Assembly: GCF_029633865.1 (NCBI RefSeq)
Contig: NC_079219.1
Location: forward strand, 10,567,306 to 10,631,305
Length of the DNA stretch: 64,000 nucleotides
Source of the DNA: Lampris incognitus
Taxonomy: Eukaryota > Chordata > Actinopteri > Lampriformes > Lampridae
Direction: 5' to 3'
In this document: positions 26,850 through 58,268 of the stretch, one piece after another
Numbering within the stretch: position 1 is the first letter of the stretch
Layout: every line of letters starts with the position of its first letter
The notes under the pieces: model-generated
Told to the model about the DNA's origin: nothing
Database searches by the model: none
The model's input: the letters and a program-made list of their open reading frames with translations, nothing else
Position numbers and translations under genes: made by a program

Positions 26850-28638
26850 GGACAATTTAGTACGGCCAGTTCACCTGGCCTACATGTCTTTGGACTGTGG
26901 GAGGAAACCCACACAGACACGGGGAGAACAACACCCAGGACGACCCCCAAGGTTGGAGTACCCTGGGGCTCGAACCCAGCACCTTCTCGCTGTGAGGCGA
27001 CAGCGCTAACCACCGTGCCGCCCAGGTGCTATACAAGTAAAATGTATTATTATTATTGTTGTTATTATCATCATATCTTAATTTTATTCCAATACAATAC
27101 CATTGTAGGATGACAAACCATAATACTGAACTATTATCTAGTCCTAGACAGAGTTACTTTATTCTTCCGTCATTTCCTTGATTCAGTAAGAAACCCCTGA
27201 CTGCCACCACGGGGCTCCGAATATGTCACTAGCAGAGGACTGTTATTGTACTGGTCAGCTCCCAATGACCAACAGTAGAAGACTGCAATTCTACTGATCA
27301 GCTCCCAGTGACCCACAGTCGAAAGCTGTAATTGTACTGGTCAGCTCCTAGTGACCAACAGTAGAGGACTGTGATTGTACTGGTCAGCTCCCAGTGACCA
27401 ACGTTCGAAGGCTGCAATTGTACTAGTCAGCTCCCAGTGACCAACAGTAGAAGACTGATTGTACTGGTCAGCTCCCAGTGACCAACAGTAGAAGACTGTG
27501 ATTGTACTGGTCAGCTCCTAGTGACCAACAGTAGAAGACTGTGATTGTACTGGTCAGCTCCCAATGACCAACAATAGAAGACTGTGATTGTACTGGTCAG
27601 CTCCCAGTGACCAACAGTAGAGGACTGTGATTGTACTGGTCAGCTCCCAGTGACCAACAGTAGAGGACTGTGATTGTACTGGTCAGCTCCCAGTGACCAA
27701 CAGTAGAGGACTGTGATTGTACTGGTCAGCTCCCAGTGACCAACAGTAGAGGACTGTGATTGTACTGGTCAGCTCCTAGTGACCAACAGTCGAAAGCTGC
27801 AATTGTACTGGTCAGCTCCCAGTGACCACCACTGGCCAGCTCCCAGTGACCACCACTGGCCAGCTCCCAGTGACCACCAACAGTGGACTTTCACACTGAT
27901 TGGAGGCGTACTTGTACTCTGAATCCACTATTACTTCTGACGTCCATGTTGGTGATCTAGCTGTCTCTTGTTCACCTGCACCAAATACACCTGTCATGAC
28001 ATGAACTCTCGTCTATATGATAAAGCAGTGGCTCGGGAGGTAGAGCAGGTCGCCCGGTAACTGGAGGGCTGCTGGTTCGACGCTCGGCTCCTCCTGGCAA
28101 AAATGACGAGGTCGTTCCTGAGCGAGACGCCGGACTCCTGCCCGCTCCGGGTGAGCGGGATGTTAGCCCGCATGGCGGGGGCACATGGCGTGTGCGCGGG
28201 TGAGGCATCAGCGGTACAGCGCTATAAATACGTCCCCTCTGCGGGGTGACAGGGTGAACTGCTGACTCTGATGTGTTTCTGGGTAGCAAAAAAAGGTGTC
28301 CGCTTAATTAAACAACTTTAACTGTAAATGGACCGGGCAGGGAAGGGGTTTGCAGAAACGGGAATCCAGACTGAAGAGAGAAATGAAACTTAACAGATCC
28401 TCCCGACACAGAAACGACCCAACTCAAAAAGTAAAGGAAACTTACGCGGCTGCAGGTTCGAAGACATCTCTGCTGCCGTCCCGTTTGACTCCCCCCGTTC
28501 TCCTTCCTCCGGTATCAGTGCGGCGGAGTCCCGGTCCGCTCCGGAACCGTCCGGTACACGGAGCGCTTTGGACTCGACGGAACAAAACTGAACAGAGATC
28601 AGGATTAAAAACGGCACCGTGGCACGGCACGGGGACAT
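274..28638 (-). CDS. adam15: adam15, membrane metalloproteinase-disintegrin (5' part, continues past left edge)
   Basis: Eleven exons with matching phases encode 424 residues: 28638-28446, 22013-21922, 10653-10577, 10335-10257, 8714-8644, 6289-6070, 5569-5504, 5359-5288, 2554-2385, 1284-1200, 422-274. Seen: hydrophobic signal peptide (about 1-23); prodomain with cysteine switch GGCGV (Cys226); furin site RHKR (244-247) created across the exon 6/7 junction; reprolysin catalytic domain with zinc site HELGHNLGMTHD (390-401) and Met-turn CIM (418-420). The zinc-site histidines and glutamate are all present, so the enzyme should be active. The disintegrin, cysteine-rich, EGF, transmembrane and tail regions lie outside the window. 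Family knowledge: ADAM15 is a cell-surface protease and integrin ligand. The choice of ADAM15 over ADAM8/12/19 rests on prodomain and catalytic wording and on its place next to dcst1/dcst2, as in mammals. Odd: a Glu/Gly-rich insertion at about 192-208. Confidence 0.9.
672..768 (-). mobile_element. LINE-like tail fragment
   Basis: AGTCAAGTCCATTTTATTTG followed by TATAGCCCAATATCACAAAT, same tail as at 26.65-26.75 kb. Confidence 0.65.
1200..1284 (-). CDS. adam15: adam15 exon 10: catalytic domain
   Basis: 85 nt encoding GESFDGTTVGMASQSSMC then SKDRSGGVNV, the TVGMA...MCS...SGGVN block that precedes the zinc helix in ADAMs. Acceptor TTTAG, donor GTAAGG. Confidence 0.94.
1826..2255 (-). mobile_element. 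tRNA-derived SINE, family A
   Basis: On the minus strand it begins with a tRNA-like head (CATCCGGGTGGCGTGGCGGT, then a B box close to GGTTCGAAT) and ends in a C/G-rich tail. The body contains GATACATGTGGAGTCACCAG. Close to full length (about 430 bp), in the adam15 intron between exons 10 and 9. Confidence 0.85.
2385..2554 (-). CDS. adam15: adam15 exon 9: catalytic domain
   Basis: 170 nt, residues 291-346. It contains FYRPLNVRVALTGLEIWSD and LLPRLRHDNAQLV, strongly ADAM-like. Phase 0 to 2; the split codon AT|G gives Met347 with exon 10. Confidence 0.95.
2625..3290. repeat. AT-rich degenerate tandem repeat interrupted by a SINE
   Basis: Units like AAATATCATAATATGACTAG recur at 2625-2740 and 3122-3290 on both sides of the family B SINE. 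Confidence 0.65.
2741..3122 (-). mobile_element. tRNA-derived SINE, family B, with (ATCC)n tail
   Basis: Minus strand runs GGCGGCACGGTGGCGCAGTG (A box), then a B box GGTTCGAGCC, to a CATCCATCC-type tail. This is the very common fish element. It interrupts an AT-rich tandem repeat. Confidence 0.85.
3488..4170 (-). pseudogene. RTE-like LINE reverse transcriptase fragment
   Basis: Minus-strand frame has RT palm wording: CSDYRGIKLISHSMKIWERV, EQQYGFMPRKSSTDVMFAL, HCVFVDLEKAYDRMPREEVW. The catalytic FADD block is absent from this piece and the frame runs into other sequence, so it is dead. In the adam15 intron between exons 9 and 8. Confidence 0.85.
4410..4705. mobile_element. Probable MITE-like repeat
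   Basis: Begins TACTGTATTTCCCGGTCTAT and contains repeated phrases AAGTCGC, GCGACTTAT and GTGCAACTTGT around T-rich runs, like a common fish MITE. The right end is unclear. Confidence 0.5.
4768..5203 (-). mobile_element. tRNA-derived SINE, family A
   Basis: Second near-complete copy, same orientation, ending just 85 bp from adam15 exon 8. Confidence 0.85.
5288..5359 (-). CDS. adam15: adam15 exon 8: catalytic domain
   Basis: 72 nt, 24 codons, phase 0 both ends, reading YLNYQRSNKTIIYRMLDVAN and on to QVDW, the helix region of a reprolysin domain. Acceptor TTTACAG, donor GTGAGG. Confidence 0.93.
5504..5569 (-). CDS. adam15: adam15 exon 7: furin site and start of catalytic domain
   Basis: 66 nt encoding HKRDILSETKYIELVLVVDHKE. 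With the last arginine of exon 6 it builds the RHKR furin site, followed by the first strand of the metalloproteinase fold. Phase 0 at both ends. Confidence 0.94.
6070..6289 (-). CDS. adam15: adam15 exon 6: prodomain end with cysteine switch
   Basis: 220 nt, residues 171-244. It starts RGVVAINSTLSFELLPEE, passes through a Glu/Gly-rich stretch (about 192-208) encoded by a purine-rich repeat, then has the cysteine switch GGCGV (Cys226) that keeps the zinc blocked in the zymogen, and ends HTHR. Donor GTGAGA; phase 2 in, 0 out. Confidence 0.9.
6796..7061. mobile_element. 266-bp MITE with TTA target duplication
   Basis: Inverted ends TGCCCCTTTTCCACTACATG and its complement CATGTGGTGGAAAAGGGGCA, flanked by TTA (6793-6795 and 7062-7064). 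The 3-bp TTA duplication suggests a PIF/Harbinger-like origin. Confidence 0.8.
7640..8530 (-). pseudogene. RTE-like LINE reverse transcriptase, C-terminal part
   Basis: Successive minus frames carry LADDIVICSEIREQVEESLE, MKVSRSKTEYLCMNE, ICDRRVPTRVKGKVYKMVVR, EAELEVAELKMLRFSLGV and RPKRRFMDVVREDMQ, broken by frameshifts. Same family as 3.5-4.2 kb. It ends 114 bp before adam15 exon 5. Confidence 0.88.
8644..8714 (-). CDS. adam15: adam15 exon 5: prodomain
   Basis: 71 nt encoding CYYHGTVRGFPRSRVAVSTC then AGL. This is the conserved ADAM prodomain block with its two cysteines. Acceptor CTCAG, donor GTAACT, phase 0 to 2. Confidence 0.93.
8807..10229. mobile_element. Older TIR element containing the 620-bp hAT-like insertion
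   Basis: Left end AGGGATGTCCCAATCCGATC, right end TCAGGACATCCCTAG, giving inverted AGGGATGTCC/GGACATCCCT termini. About 0.8 kb remains after removing the nested element. No convincing target duplication was found. Confidence 0.7.
9464..10083. mobile_element. hAT-like non-autonomous element, 620 bp, with 8-bp target duplication
   Basis: Starts CAGTGGCGGCTGG and ends CAGCTGCCACTG. It is flanked by ACTTGAAG (9456-9463) and ACTTGAAT (10084-10091), an 8-bp duplication with one change, as expected for hAT elements. No transposase inside. Confidence 0.85.
10257..10335 (-). CDS. adam15: adam15 exon 4: prodomain
   Basis: 79 nt, residues 121-147, reading HGLLPKPPNVFYYLSNGTG and on to VDVDPV. Sequon NGT. 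Acceptor TTGCAG, donor GTGAGT. The donor sits only 27 bp from the right end of the nested transposon that fills the next intron. Confidence 0.9.
10577..10653 (-). CDS. adam15: adam15 exon 3: prodomain
   Basis: 77 nt, residues 96-120, beginning DGHPDRL and ending in the ADAM prodomain signature FILDLEKN. Acceptor CCTCAG, donor GTAAGA, phase 0 to 2. Confidence 0.9.
10654..12230. other. adam15 intron 2, left part: no gene
   Basis: No exon seen. A LINE-like tail (GGGGATGAATAAAGTATTCTG then ATTCTGATTCC) is at 11794-11826. The rest is unclassified. Confidence 0.5.
12243..12414 (-). mobile_element. SINE family A, cut by the assembly gap
   Basis: Tail-side half of the element, from the C-rich end to the ...CACGCTATTCCCC block, then N. 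Confidence 0.8.
12415..12614. other. Assembly gap (200 N)
   Basis: A run of 200 N. It interrupts a SINE on its left side and the end of a hAT-like element on its right. Confidence 0.99.
12618..14131 (-). mobile_element. hAT-like non-autonomous element, split by a LINE
   Basis: Reverse-complement copy of the 9464-10083 element: GGGGGGCAATTTACC at its left part, then the LINE, then 13610-14131 ending in CAGCCACCACTG. The left terminus is lost at or in the assembly gap. Confidence 0.8.
12660..13610 (-). mobile_element. LINE 3' end inserted in a hAT-like element
   Basis: Minus-strand frame 13553-13341 reads DSDLNFKSHINHLTRSAFYH and KIIHAFITSRLDYCNGLF, typical of CR1/L2-type reverse transcriptase C-termini. 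It is followed by a 3' UTR and an (ATTG)n tail at 12668-12692. Host element sequence resumes on both sides. Confidence 0.8.
14990..15640. repeat. Dispersed repeat with internal duplication
   Basis: The phrase AACTGCCGGTCTGCATGGGC occurs twice (15178 and 15458), each followed by related TTAGCCT...CTCAG sequence. The same phrase recurs at about 42198. Unclassified. Confidence 0.6.
16224..16420. repeat. 72-nt-arm inverted repeat of telomere-like sequence
   Basis: Left arm 16224-16295 (TAACCTTAACCCTTACCCCG...TCCTAACCCT) pairs with 16349-16420 with about one mismatch; 53-nt loop containing TGTGGGGACATTTTATGGG. A 41-bp unit of the right arm is repeated in tandem at 16421-16461. Confidence 0.85.
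16537..16635. repeat. (GT)n followed by (CT)n
   Basis: About 55 bp GT joined to about 45 bp CT; another GT run at 16143-16181 lies on the other side of the hairpin. Confidence 0.9.
17226..17592 (-). mobile_element. SINE family B
   Basis: Full-length, tail TCCATCCATCC at left, head GGCGGCATGG at right, in adam15 intron 2. Confidence 0.85.
18030..18280. repeat. Degenerate repeat of GGCTAATnTTAGCATGTC
   Basis: Related blocks near 18057, 18097, 18188 and 18260 (for example GGCTAATATTAGCACGTC, GGCTAATCTTAGCATGTC), spaced irregularly; each block is itself partly palindromic. Confidence 0.55.
18540..18653. repeat. Interrupted (GT)n microsatellite
   Basis: GT blocks separated by TATACACGTG and ATAATACACGTG. 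Confidence 0.9.
19012..19802. mobile_element. DNA element with about 60-bp inverted ends, interrupted by a SINE
   Basis: Left end GTTTACACTTGGTTTTAAAA...GATCGGATCACAAGTGGACAGC; right end is its complement, GCTGTCCACTTGTGATCCGA...TTTTAAAACCAAGTGTAAAC. No transposase; a SINE family A fragment lies at 19.2-19.3 kb. Confidence 0.8.
19204..19325 (-). mobile_element. SINE family A fragment inside a TIR element
   Basis: Tail-side block through ...CTCTGCTGATCTGGGG, then a jump to CCCCGACCGACCAGAG. It interrupts the inverted-repeat element at 19.0-19.8 kb. Confidence 0.65.
20168..20581 (-). mobile_element. SINE family A
   Basis: Near-complete copy ending with the tRNA-like head at 20500-20580, inside adam15 intron 2. 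Confidence 0.85.
21819..21898. repeat. (GT)n microsatellite
   Basis: About 60 bp pure GT then an interrupted part, just downstream of adam15 exon 2 in transcript order. Confidence 0.95.
21922..22013 (-). CDS. adam15: adam15 exon 2: prodomain
   Basis: 92 nt between a CTCAG acceptor and GTGAAC donor. Phases (in 1, out 0) fit exons 1 and 3 and there is no stop. It reads ...RTRPFVLVGSHRRSLTEALQ, residues 65-95. The call rests on phase fit and ADAM-like wording rather than a strong motif. Confidence 0.72.
22464..22878 (+). mobile_element. SINE family A, opposite orientation
   Basis: Starts CATCCGGGTGGTGTGGCGGT with a deletion inside the head, and ends in a C/A-rich tail at about 22878. Confidence 0.85.
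22880..25100. other. adam15 intron 1: no gene recognised
   Basis: AT-rich; contains (CA)n-type tracts at 23390-23540, a (CT) run at 23652-23677, AAT runs at 23813-23830 and 24080-24115, and a short LINE-like tail near 24150. Confidence 0.5.
25104..25475 (+). mobile_element. SINE family B
   Basis: Full-length, plus orientation, GGCGGCACGGTGGTTCAGTG to GGACGGATGGAT, in adam15 intron 1. Confidence 0.85.
25688..25832 (-). mobile_element. SINE family B fragment
   Basis: Tail half only, with a short internal duplication of CATGCGGGGGAGACACCCT. Confidence 0.75.
25960..26752 (+). mobile_element. LINE-like 3' UTR remnant
   Basis: Ends TGATATTGGGCTATACAAAT then AAAATTGACTTGACTTGG. Reverse copies of this tail are at 672-768 and 57061-57181. 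The interior has two similar CCATGGTGATG blocks. Confidence 0.6.
26755..27024 (-). mobile_element. SINE family B fragment with expanded (CA)n
   Basis: Head half with GGCGGCACGG at the right end. The internal CA tract has grown to about 65 bp (26781-26845). Confidence 0.8.
27232..27890. repeat. 43-bp minisatellite, about 15 units
   Basis: Unit reads AGTAGAGGACTGTGATTGTA, CTGGTCAGCTCCCAGTGACC, AAC, with units differing at a few sites. Shorter CCACTGGCCAGCTCCCAGTGA units end the array. In adam15 intron 1. Confidence 0.9.
28025..28262 (+). mobile_element. tRNA-derived SINE, third type
   Basis: Head GTGGCTCGGGAGGTAGAGCA with B box GGTTCGACGC, a core containing CTGAGCGAGACGCCGGACTC and an end with CAGCGCTATAAATACGTCCC. 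This resembles the widespread fish SINE whose core reads TGAGCAAGACACTGAACCCC. It sits 0.2-0.4 kb downstream of adam15 exon 1. Confidence 0.7.
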
Positions 28639-29240
28639 GGTCCCGAGATGACGGAGCCGGCAGCGGGCGGACATGTCTTTTGTTTGTTTGTTTGTTTACT
28701 TCGTTTGTTTTCCTTCCTTGTTTCGTGGTTTATTTGTAAACATCCCGGAGTCCCGCGCTGCCGGCGACACAACCGGCAACAGGTTGTCCCACCGCCGGTC
28801 AGATACGGGGAAATCTGGACCCTTCCATGACGTTCCGGATCCGGTTCAGATCCACAGCCGGTTCGGTTCACATGCTTGAAAGGTAGACGTGGTTCCGAAC
28901 GACAAATTATCATTCATCCGGACTCAAGACTCGGACCGGACCTGTACCTCTGCCTGGGCTCAAAGCGCAGCTACGCCGGACCGCTCGAACCGGAACCAAA
29001 CACCTGTCCACCGGTCAGCAAACGGAACCCGGTCCTCGATGACGGACCTGTCTCATCGTCCCCAGCCTGCCAGCGTCGCCGGACCGCGTGTGTCTGCGCC
29101 TGTGAGAGGCTCGCCGTTCAGCCCGCAGCGGCGCACTCGAGGCGGGGCTTCCTTTTCAAGTTTAACCGCTTCCTGTCCGCGCTGCTCCGGGATGTGGACG
29201 TGGTGTCCAACGTGAGGCACGCGGTCCGGACGCAGCCACG
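28440..29240. promoter_or_regulatory. CpG-rich 5' region of adam15
   Basis: CpG dinucleotides are far denser than in the surrounding AT-rich introns, and the segment covers adam15 exon 1. A GC box GGCGGGGC is present near 29141. It probably holds the adam15 promoter and 5' UTR. A 145-residue open frame on the plus strand here (28876-29313) resembles nothing known and is likely a by-product of high GC. Confidence 0.6.
28446..28638 (-). CDS. adam15: adam15 exon 1: signal peptide and start of prodomain
   Basis: The ATG at 28638 has A at -3 and opens a signal peptide with core TVPFLILISVQFC. An in-frame ATG 36 nt upstream (28674) would add 12 residues and cannot be excluded. The exon ends before GTAAGT in phase 1 after 64 codons. 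It contains an N-glycosylation sequon NGT at residue 52. It lies inside a CpG-rich segment. Confidence 0.8.
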
Positions 29241-29499
29241 CGTCGGTACATTTGGGGATCAAGTGGAAGTGTCGCAATTTGATTTGACTCATAATTCCTT
29301 CATTAGAGGGTAACGCGTCGTGGGACTGTGGAAATATTAAGAACAAATATGACCACTAAAACGGAATTTAAACATGTTTTAATTCTTGAATAAAGTTTAT
29401 CACCCCTTTTAAGGCTAATATATCATGAAGGTATCCACGGATCCTTCTAGATGAACTTCATACAGGCAAATGTAAACTACTAATAAAACACGTTAGCCC

Positions 29500-29598
29500 C
29501 TAGCTAACGGGTCTGAACCTTTAGCCGAGCGGTTAGTGGTGTCGCCTTGTGGTGCAGTACACCCCGTATCGAATCCCGCACCGGGCAAAAAAATAACC
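29500..29598 (+). repeat. 99-bp tRNA-like element, copy 1
   Basis: Contains a perfect A-box match TAGCCGAGCGG and a B-box-like GTATCGAATCC at usual tRNA spacing. The second copy at 57557-57655 is its near-identical reverse complement. It lies about 0.86 kb upstream of the adam15 ATG. Confidence 0.7.
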
Positions 29599-29811
29599 GG
29601 TTACACAAATTTCTATCAAAGAAGGAAAATTATTTGGATTTCGGTTTCATGAGATTTTATTACTGTGTATGAAGGTTTGGCTGCTGGTTCAGGACCAGAA
29701 AGTCACAAATTTGAAATAATGAACACGGCGGAGCAGAAATTGTGAAAGCATTAAAGGCATTGAGGAGTATGGAGGACAATAATATGAAGCACACATCCGC
29801 TGCAGCAAAGC

Positions 29812-30085
29812 AGCTGGACCCCAGATAGCAAAGAATCTTTGGCTCAAATATGGCCCACATCTGCAGTTCACATTTGGCCTTGAATGATGGCGTTGACTCA
29901 GGGTGACTGTGGCTGCCTCAACTCAGCCACAGGCCCACATCTGGCCCACACAGTATTTGCTGTAACCCAAGTCAAACCCGGTTCATGCATTTGGGCCATG
30001 TCTGGCCCACACAACAGTGCCGTAACTGAGCCGTAAGTACCAAAAGTGCCCCAGATTAGGCCCAAACGTGTCTGCTGTCTGGGAC
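29812..30085. repeat. Diverged relative of the GCCCAGATAGC element
   Basis: Starts CTGGACCCCAGATAGCAAAG, has several TGGCCCACA phrases and ends GTGTCTGCTGTCTGGGA. Shorter and with a different interior from the three copies above. Confidence 0.6.
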
Positions 30086-30119
30086 GGTGCTGGTGTTGCA
30101 CCATCTGTCCCCCGTCAGA

Positions 30120-31540
30120 TTATGTGACCCTGCTTTAAAACATGCTATTTCAGGCTGGATACACTATTTAGGTTTAGATACGGTTAAATTTAACCGTAAA
30201 GTTAAGTTTAGGCATTAGGTTGGAGATAGTTCATTTTAAACGTGGGTTTGGTGTGGTTTAATGCAGGGTAAGCAAGCATCCAGGGGGGCTGCTGAAATAG
30301 CGCGTTTAAAGGGCAGGGTCACCTAATCTGACAGGTCGCAGATTTTGGTATCGAATCTGTTCTTATAGAAATGGCCTTCCTGGACATCTATGGCTAACTG
30401 TGTCCTCATTTCGAACCCTCTTAAAATGCGTTTAAAATGTCTTTTGCCAGACTGCCCTTTTTTAGGGGGGGGGGGGCTTTTCCCGTTTTTCCTCCCCAAT
30501 CGACTCTGTGCATAACTGTAGTCCACTGTCTTCTGGTTTCTGCTGCAGCGGTCATACCAGTTTCCTGTTTGTTGGCGCGTGCTGTTGACAATAGCATATT
30601 TTTCGCGATGCCTGCAAGATTTACCGTGGGTAAATGTCAACGACATGCACAGAATTGTGACAAACCTTCAGCTGCACCTACCAGCAAACGGGGGGAAATT
30701 TTCAAGTTGTACATTTACGTCCACAATTCCGTCCGTCCGCTCGTCCTCATAACTGTGGACATAACTTGAACTTGAAACTTTTCACCCGTCACCAGTCTGT
30801 CTGTAGGGCAAGAGTAGCTGGCTGCTGAATGAATGGCGGAGGTAACACGGGGATTGGAACCGGCGATCCCTGCGTTGCTAGGCAACAGAATAGACCGTTA
30901 CGTTACCCGGATGGCCTCAGATTCAACGCTCTTCTTCTGGGCACTTTATTTTCTTTTCATTCTACTCTTTTATCTGTTCTCATTCTACTTTTTATAATCA
31001 AGATGTTGAATTTTTGGCTTGGAAAATCCCTTTTTAGTCACTTTAAAAGTACGACATGACTATGGTTTGGTATTTTGATGGAATAAATGATGTAGAACTT
31101 TGTTACAGGTGGATGAGAGACAAGTGCTCAGACGTTTGGTTGAATTTTATTCAGCCCAAGGTGAAACATTCGATTTGAAAACGTGAAGTTAGTCTCAAAC
31201 TGAGATGTCCTGGATCGTTTTCTGACGGGAGAGTAAAACTCCTTCCTGAGTTTTATCAAAGTTATCAGCATCATGAAGACTTTAACCACGTTCATTTGTC
31301 CGAGCAAACTTTAGTGTTTCAGTTTGTAAAACAAGCTGTCGCGGTGTTTCAGAAGCACGACAGAAGGTTTGACATGAAGCAAGTTATCAGAGCAGAGAAG
31401 AAGAAAGACGTTTTAGGAGTTCACGTGAAAGAAACCAAACCAACACCGTTCCCATTGTCAGCCGGACACAGACACTTCCGCCTGACTCACCACACGTTTG
31501 TTTGGGACTGTATTTGTTATATTAATCATAAAACACATGG
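30120..31540. other. Intergenic, nothing recognised except a SINE head
   Basis: Open frames here (for example 31296-31721) have no family resemblance and run into the TIR element. Confidence 0.5.
30832..30917 (-). mobile_element. SINE family A head fragment
   Basis: Only the tRNA-like head remains, with ACACGGGGATTGGAACCGGC and TAGACCGTTACGTTACCCGG. Confidence 0.75.
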
Positions 31541-31542
31541 AG

Positions 31543-31969
31543 GCCCAGATAGCAAAATTGCTGTTGCCCGGACCCGTCCTACATCCGACACTTTCATCCG
31601 CACATGGAATGATGGCACTTGGGCGGTCCGCTCCTGTTTGCCAGATCTGGGCCTGAACCAAGCCATGGCAATGCCGCATGCGCCACATTTTTGCCAAAGG
31701 TGGCCCATATTTGTTTTGTGATATTTGGGCCATATTCAGCATTTACCACACGGGCCACTTCAGGGTCACATCCAGATTACATGTTGCCGAGAGCACCGCA
31801 TCTTTGCCAAAAAAAAAGGCCCACATTTGATTTGGCATATTTGGGCCATATTTGCCACTTATTACACATGTGGGCCACTTCAGGCTCGCATCCATTTTGT
31901 CAGGGCCAGAAGAAGGCCATCGGCGCCGCACCATTGCCTGAAGTGGCCCACATCCGGATGCTATCTGGG
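31543..31969 (+). mobile_element. GCCCAGATAGC TIR element, copy 1
   Basis: About 430 bp with ends GCCCAGATAGC / GCTATCTGGG. The interior is rich in TGGCCCACAT and GGGCCATAT repeats. Intergenic between adam15 and dcst1. Confidence 0.8.
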
Positions 31970-32197
31970 GGGTGGATGGACGTGTTGTGTTAACAAAGCC
32001 AAATGTAAAACACCCTCATATAAAATGTCTGTATGGTCCATCAGCGGTTTGCATCACCTGACGGATCGGATTGAACCACGGCACGAGCCTCTCTCAGCAT
32101 GTGCGGGATTAATTGTTATGTAACTAACTTCCTGATACATATCTTAATCCAATCTGGTAATGTGATTGTATACTATGGCATATGTCATGCACAGCTA

Positions 32198-32200
<3 letters not shown>

Positions 32201-32256
<56 letters not shown>
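32201..32256. repeat. (CA)n microsatellite
   Basis: About 55 bp pure CA in the intergenic region. Confidence 0.95.
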
Positions 32257-32259
<3 letters not shown>

Positions 32260-32260
<1 letters not shown>

Positions 32261-33230
32261 AAAGGGATTCGGCTGATCTCAGAGCCGCAGCTTAATGTTC
32301 ACATAAGATAAACATCATCACAATGCAACTTTACACCCCCCCACACACACACACACACACTAACCATCAGCAGGCATCTTGCTGTGTGTTTAATTGAGGT
32401 GATTTGAGGTATAATTTATTTAGATGACCTTGCTTGATTTGGTTTTGGTCCGGTTCCACTTTGGTTAGTTAAATCTAGTTACAACAGGATTACATTTTTC
32501 TTGGTGCAGAGGAAGGTGTGTGCTGTCACCATGACAACCTATCCTCACATCACCATGACAACTGTTAGAAAGCCTACATAGTTGTGTGATAAGTTTGCCT
32601 GCCCACTGCCTTATAGGTTTAGTTTGCTTCGTTGTGATAGTGATTTACTCCGTCCCCTGTAAGGGACCTCACGGAGCTGTTAGTTACAGACTGGCCCTGA
32701 ACGCACTGGCTGCCGTGTTACGATCCGGTGACGTGACGTCTAGTGAAGTTTTCCTACGTGTTGTTGACGTTGAGACGGCGATGTTTTTCCTCTCTTGTTT
32801 TCGCTACCCACCTATGCAACCTCTGTTTATTGCCGTGTGTAAATGCTCAAATATATGTGCTCATATTCATAACTGCAAACCAGATATTAGCGCGATTACT
32901 CGGTAACCGCACAGATCTCTGCCGGTAATTTCACCAGTTTATACGCCTCGTGGGGGGGGGGGCAGTATGCTAGCGGCCAATTTGTTGCTGATAAATGTGA
33001 TTAATAATAACAGTCCTTATCGGCATATGATTATGTTCTGACAGCGTTCCCTTGTTTGGATCACTGTTACAGACCACAGCCTAAATTAACGCAGCCTAAC
33101 TGGGAAAGTCTGTTTCCGTGTTCTCTAATCGGGACACACATCTGTACCTTGAGCCAAGTCTAACCACCAGATTCCCTGGAGACCCCATCTCCGTTTTAAC
33201 AACCCTTCCTCACATTGTATCTGTCAATCA
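32260..33230. other. Intergenic, nothing recognised
   Basis: An open frame 32586-32906 resembles no family. A poly-G run is at 32951-32961. Confidence 0.5.
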
Positions 33231-33235
33231 TTTAT

Positions 33236-33677
33236 CCCCCCCCCTTTTTTTTCCCCAATTGTACCCGGCCAATTAACCCACTCTCCGAGCCGTCCCGGTC
33301 GCTGCTCCTCCACCCCCTGTGCCGATCCGGGGAGAGCTGCCGACTACCACATGCCTCCTCCGATACATGTGAAGTCACCAGCCGCTTCTTTTCACCCGAC
33401 AGTGAGGAGTTTCACCAGGGGGGCATAGGCGTAGCGCCTGGGAGGCTCACGCTATTCCCCCCAGTCCACCCTCCCCCCCGAACAGACGCCCCAACTGACC
33501 AGAGGAGGCGCCGGTGCAGCGATCAGGACACATACCCACATCTGGCTTCCCACCCGCAGACACGGCCAATTGTGTCTGTAGGGACGCCAGACCAAGCCGG
33601 AGGTAACACGGGGATTCGAACCGGAGATCCCCGTGTTGGTTGGCAACAAAGTAGACAACCACGCCACCCGGACGCCT
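33236..33677 (-). mobile_element. SINE family A
   Basis: Near-complete copy between adam15 and dcst1, about 0.5 kb downstream of the dcst1 polyadenylation signal. Confidence 0.85.
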
Positions 33678-33870
33678 CAGTCGTTTGTTGACTGAAGTTA
33701 ATTCATACATTGGGTTGGACTTTGAGAAAACTTGAATCTCTACAAAGTTCATTATTGATTATCACAGTGGAAAAAATGAAAAAAGTCATTAACTACAGTT
33801 CAGTCATAAGGAAGTGTGTTAACCTATTTTACTGTGTTTAGATTCTGTATGGGATGTATTACCCATCTAT

Positions 33871-33998
33871 CCACCCATCCATTACCTGAACTGCTTATCC
33901 TGCTCTCAGGGTCGCGGGGATGCTGGAGCCTATCCCAGCAGTAATTGGACGGCAGGCGAGGAGACACCCTGGACCGGCCGCCAGGCCATCACACAGGG
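33871..33998 (-). mobile_element. SINE family B tail fragment
   Basis: Contains CTGCTCTCAGGGTCGCGGGG and the block up to GGCCATCACACAGG; the head is missing. Confidence 0.75.
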
Positions 33999-34070
33999 GG
34001 ATGGATGAATTATCTTATATGTGAAATCTAATTTGACCAAGTTCAGCTGATGGAAATTATATTACAATGT

Positions 34071-34122
<52 letters not shown>

Positions 34123-34160
34123 ACTCAGCATTAATTCAGACCGAGAGGCAAGCATGCTGG

Positions 34161-34166
34161 TTTATT
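34161..34166 (-). terminator. dcst1: dcst1 polyadenylation signal AATAAA
   Basis: The minus strand reads AATAAA 72 nt after the dcst1 stop codon, implying a short 3' UTR ending near 34140, close to the (GT)n microsatellite. Confidence 0.6.
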
Positions 34167-34237
34167 CTCCTCAGTAGAACTGAAGGTTAAAGGTTTGACT
34201 GGTGACTCATCTGGAGTGGGAGTGGTCTGGCTTCCTA

Positions 34238-58268
<24,031 letters not shown>

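Noticed and set aside
28876-29313. 145-residue open frame on the plus strand in the CpG-rich region
   Set aside because: No family resemblance, and a second long frame overlaps it. High GC lowers stop frequency here and the adam15 5' end lies on the other strand.
31296-31721. 141-residue open frame as a gene
   Set aside because: The second half is the TIR element and the first half resembles nothing.
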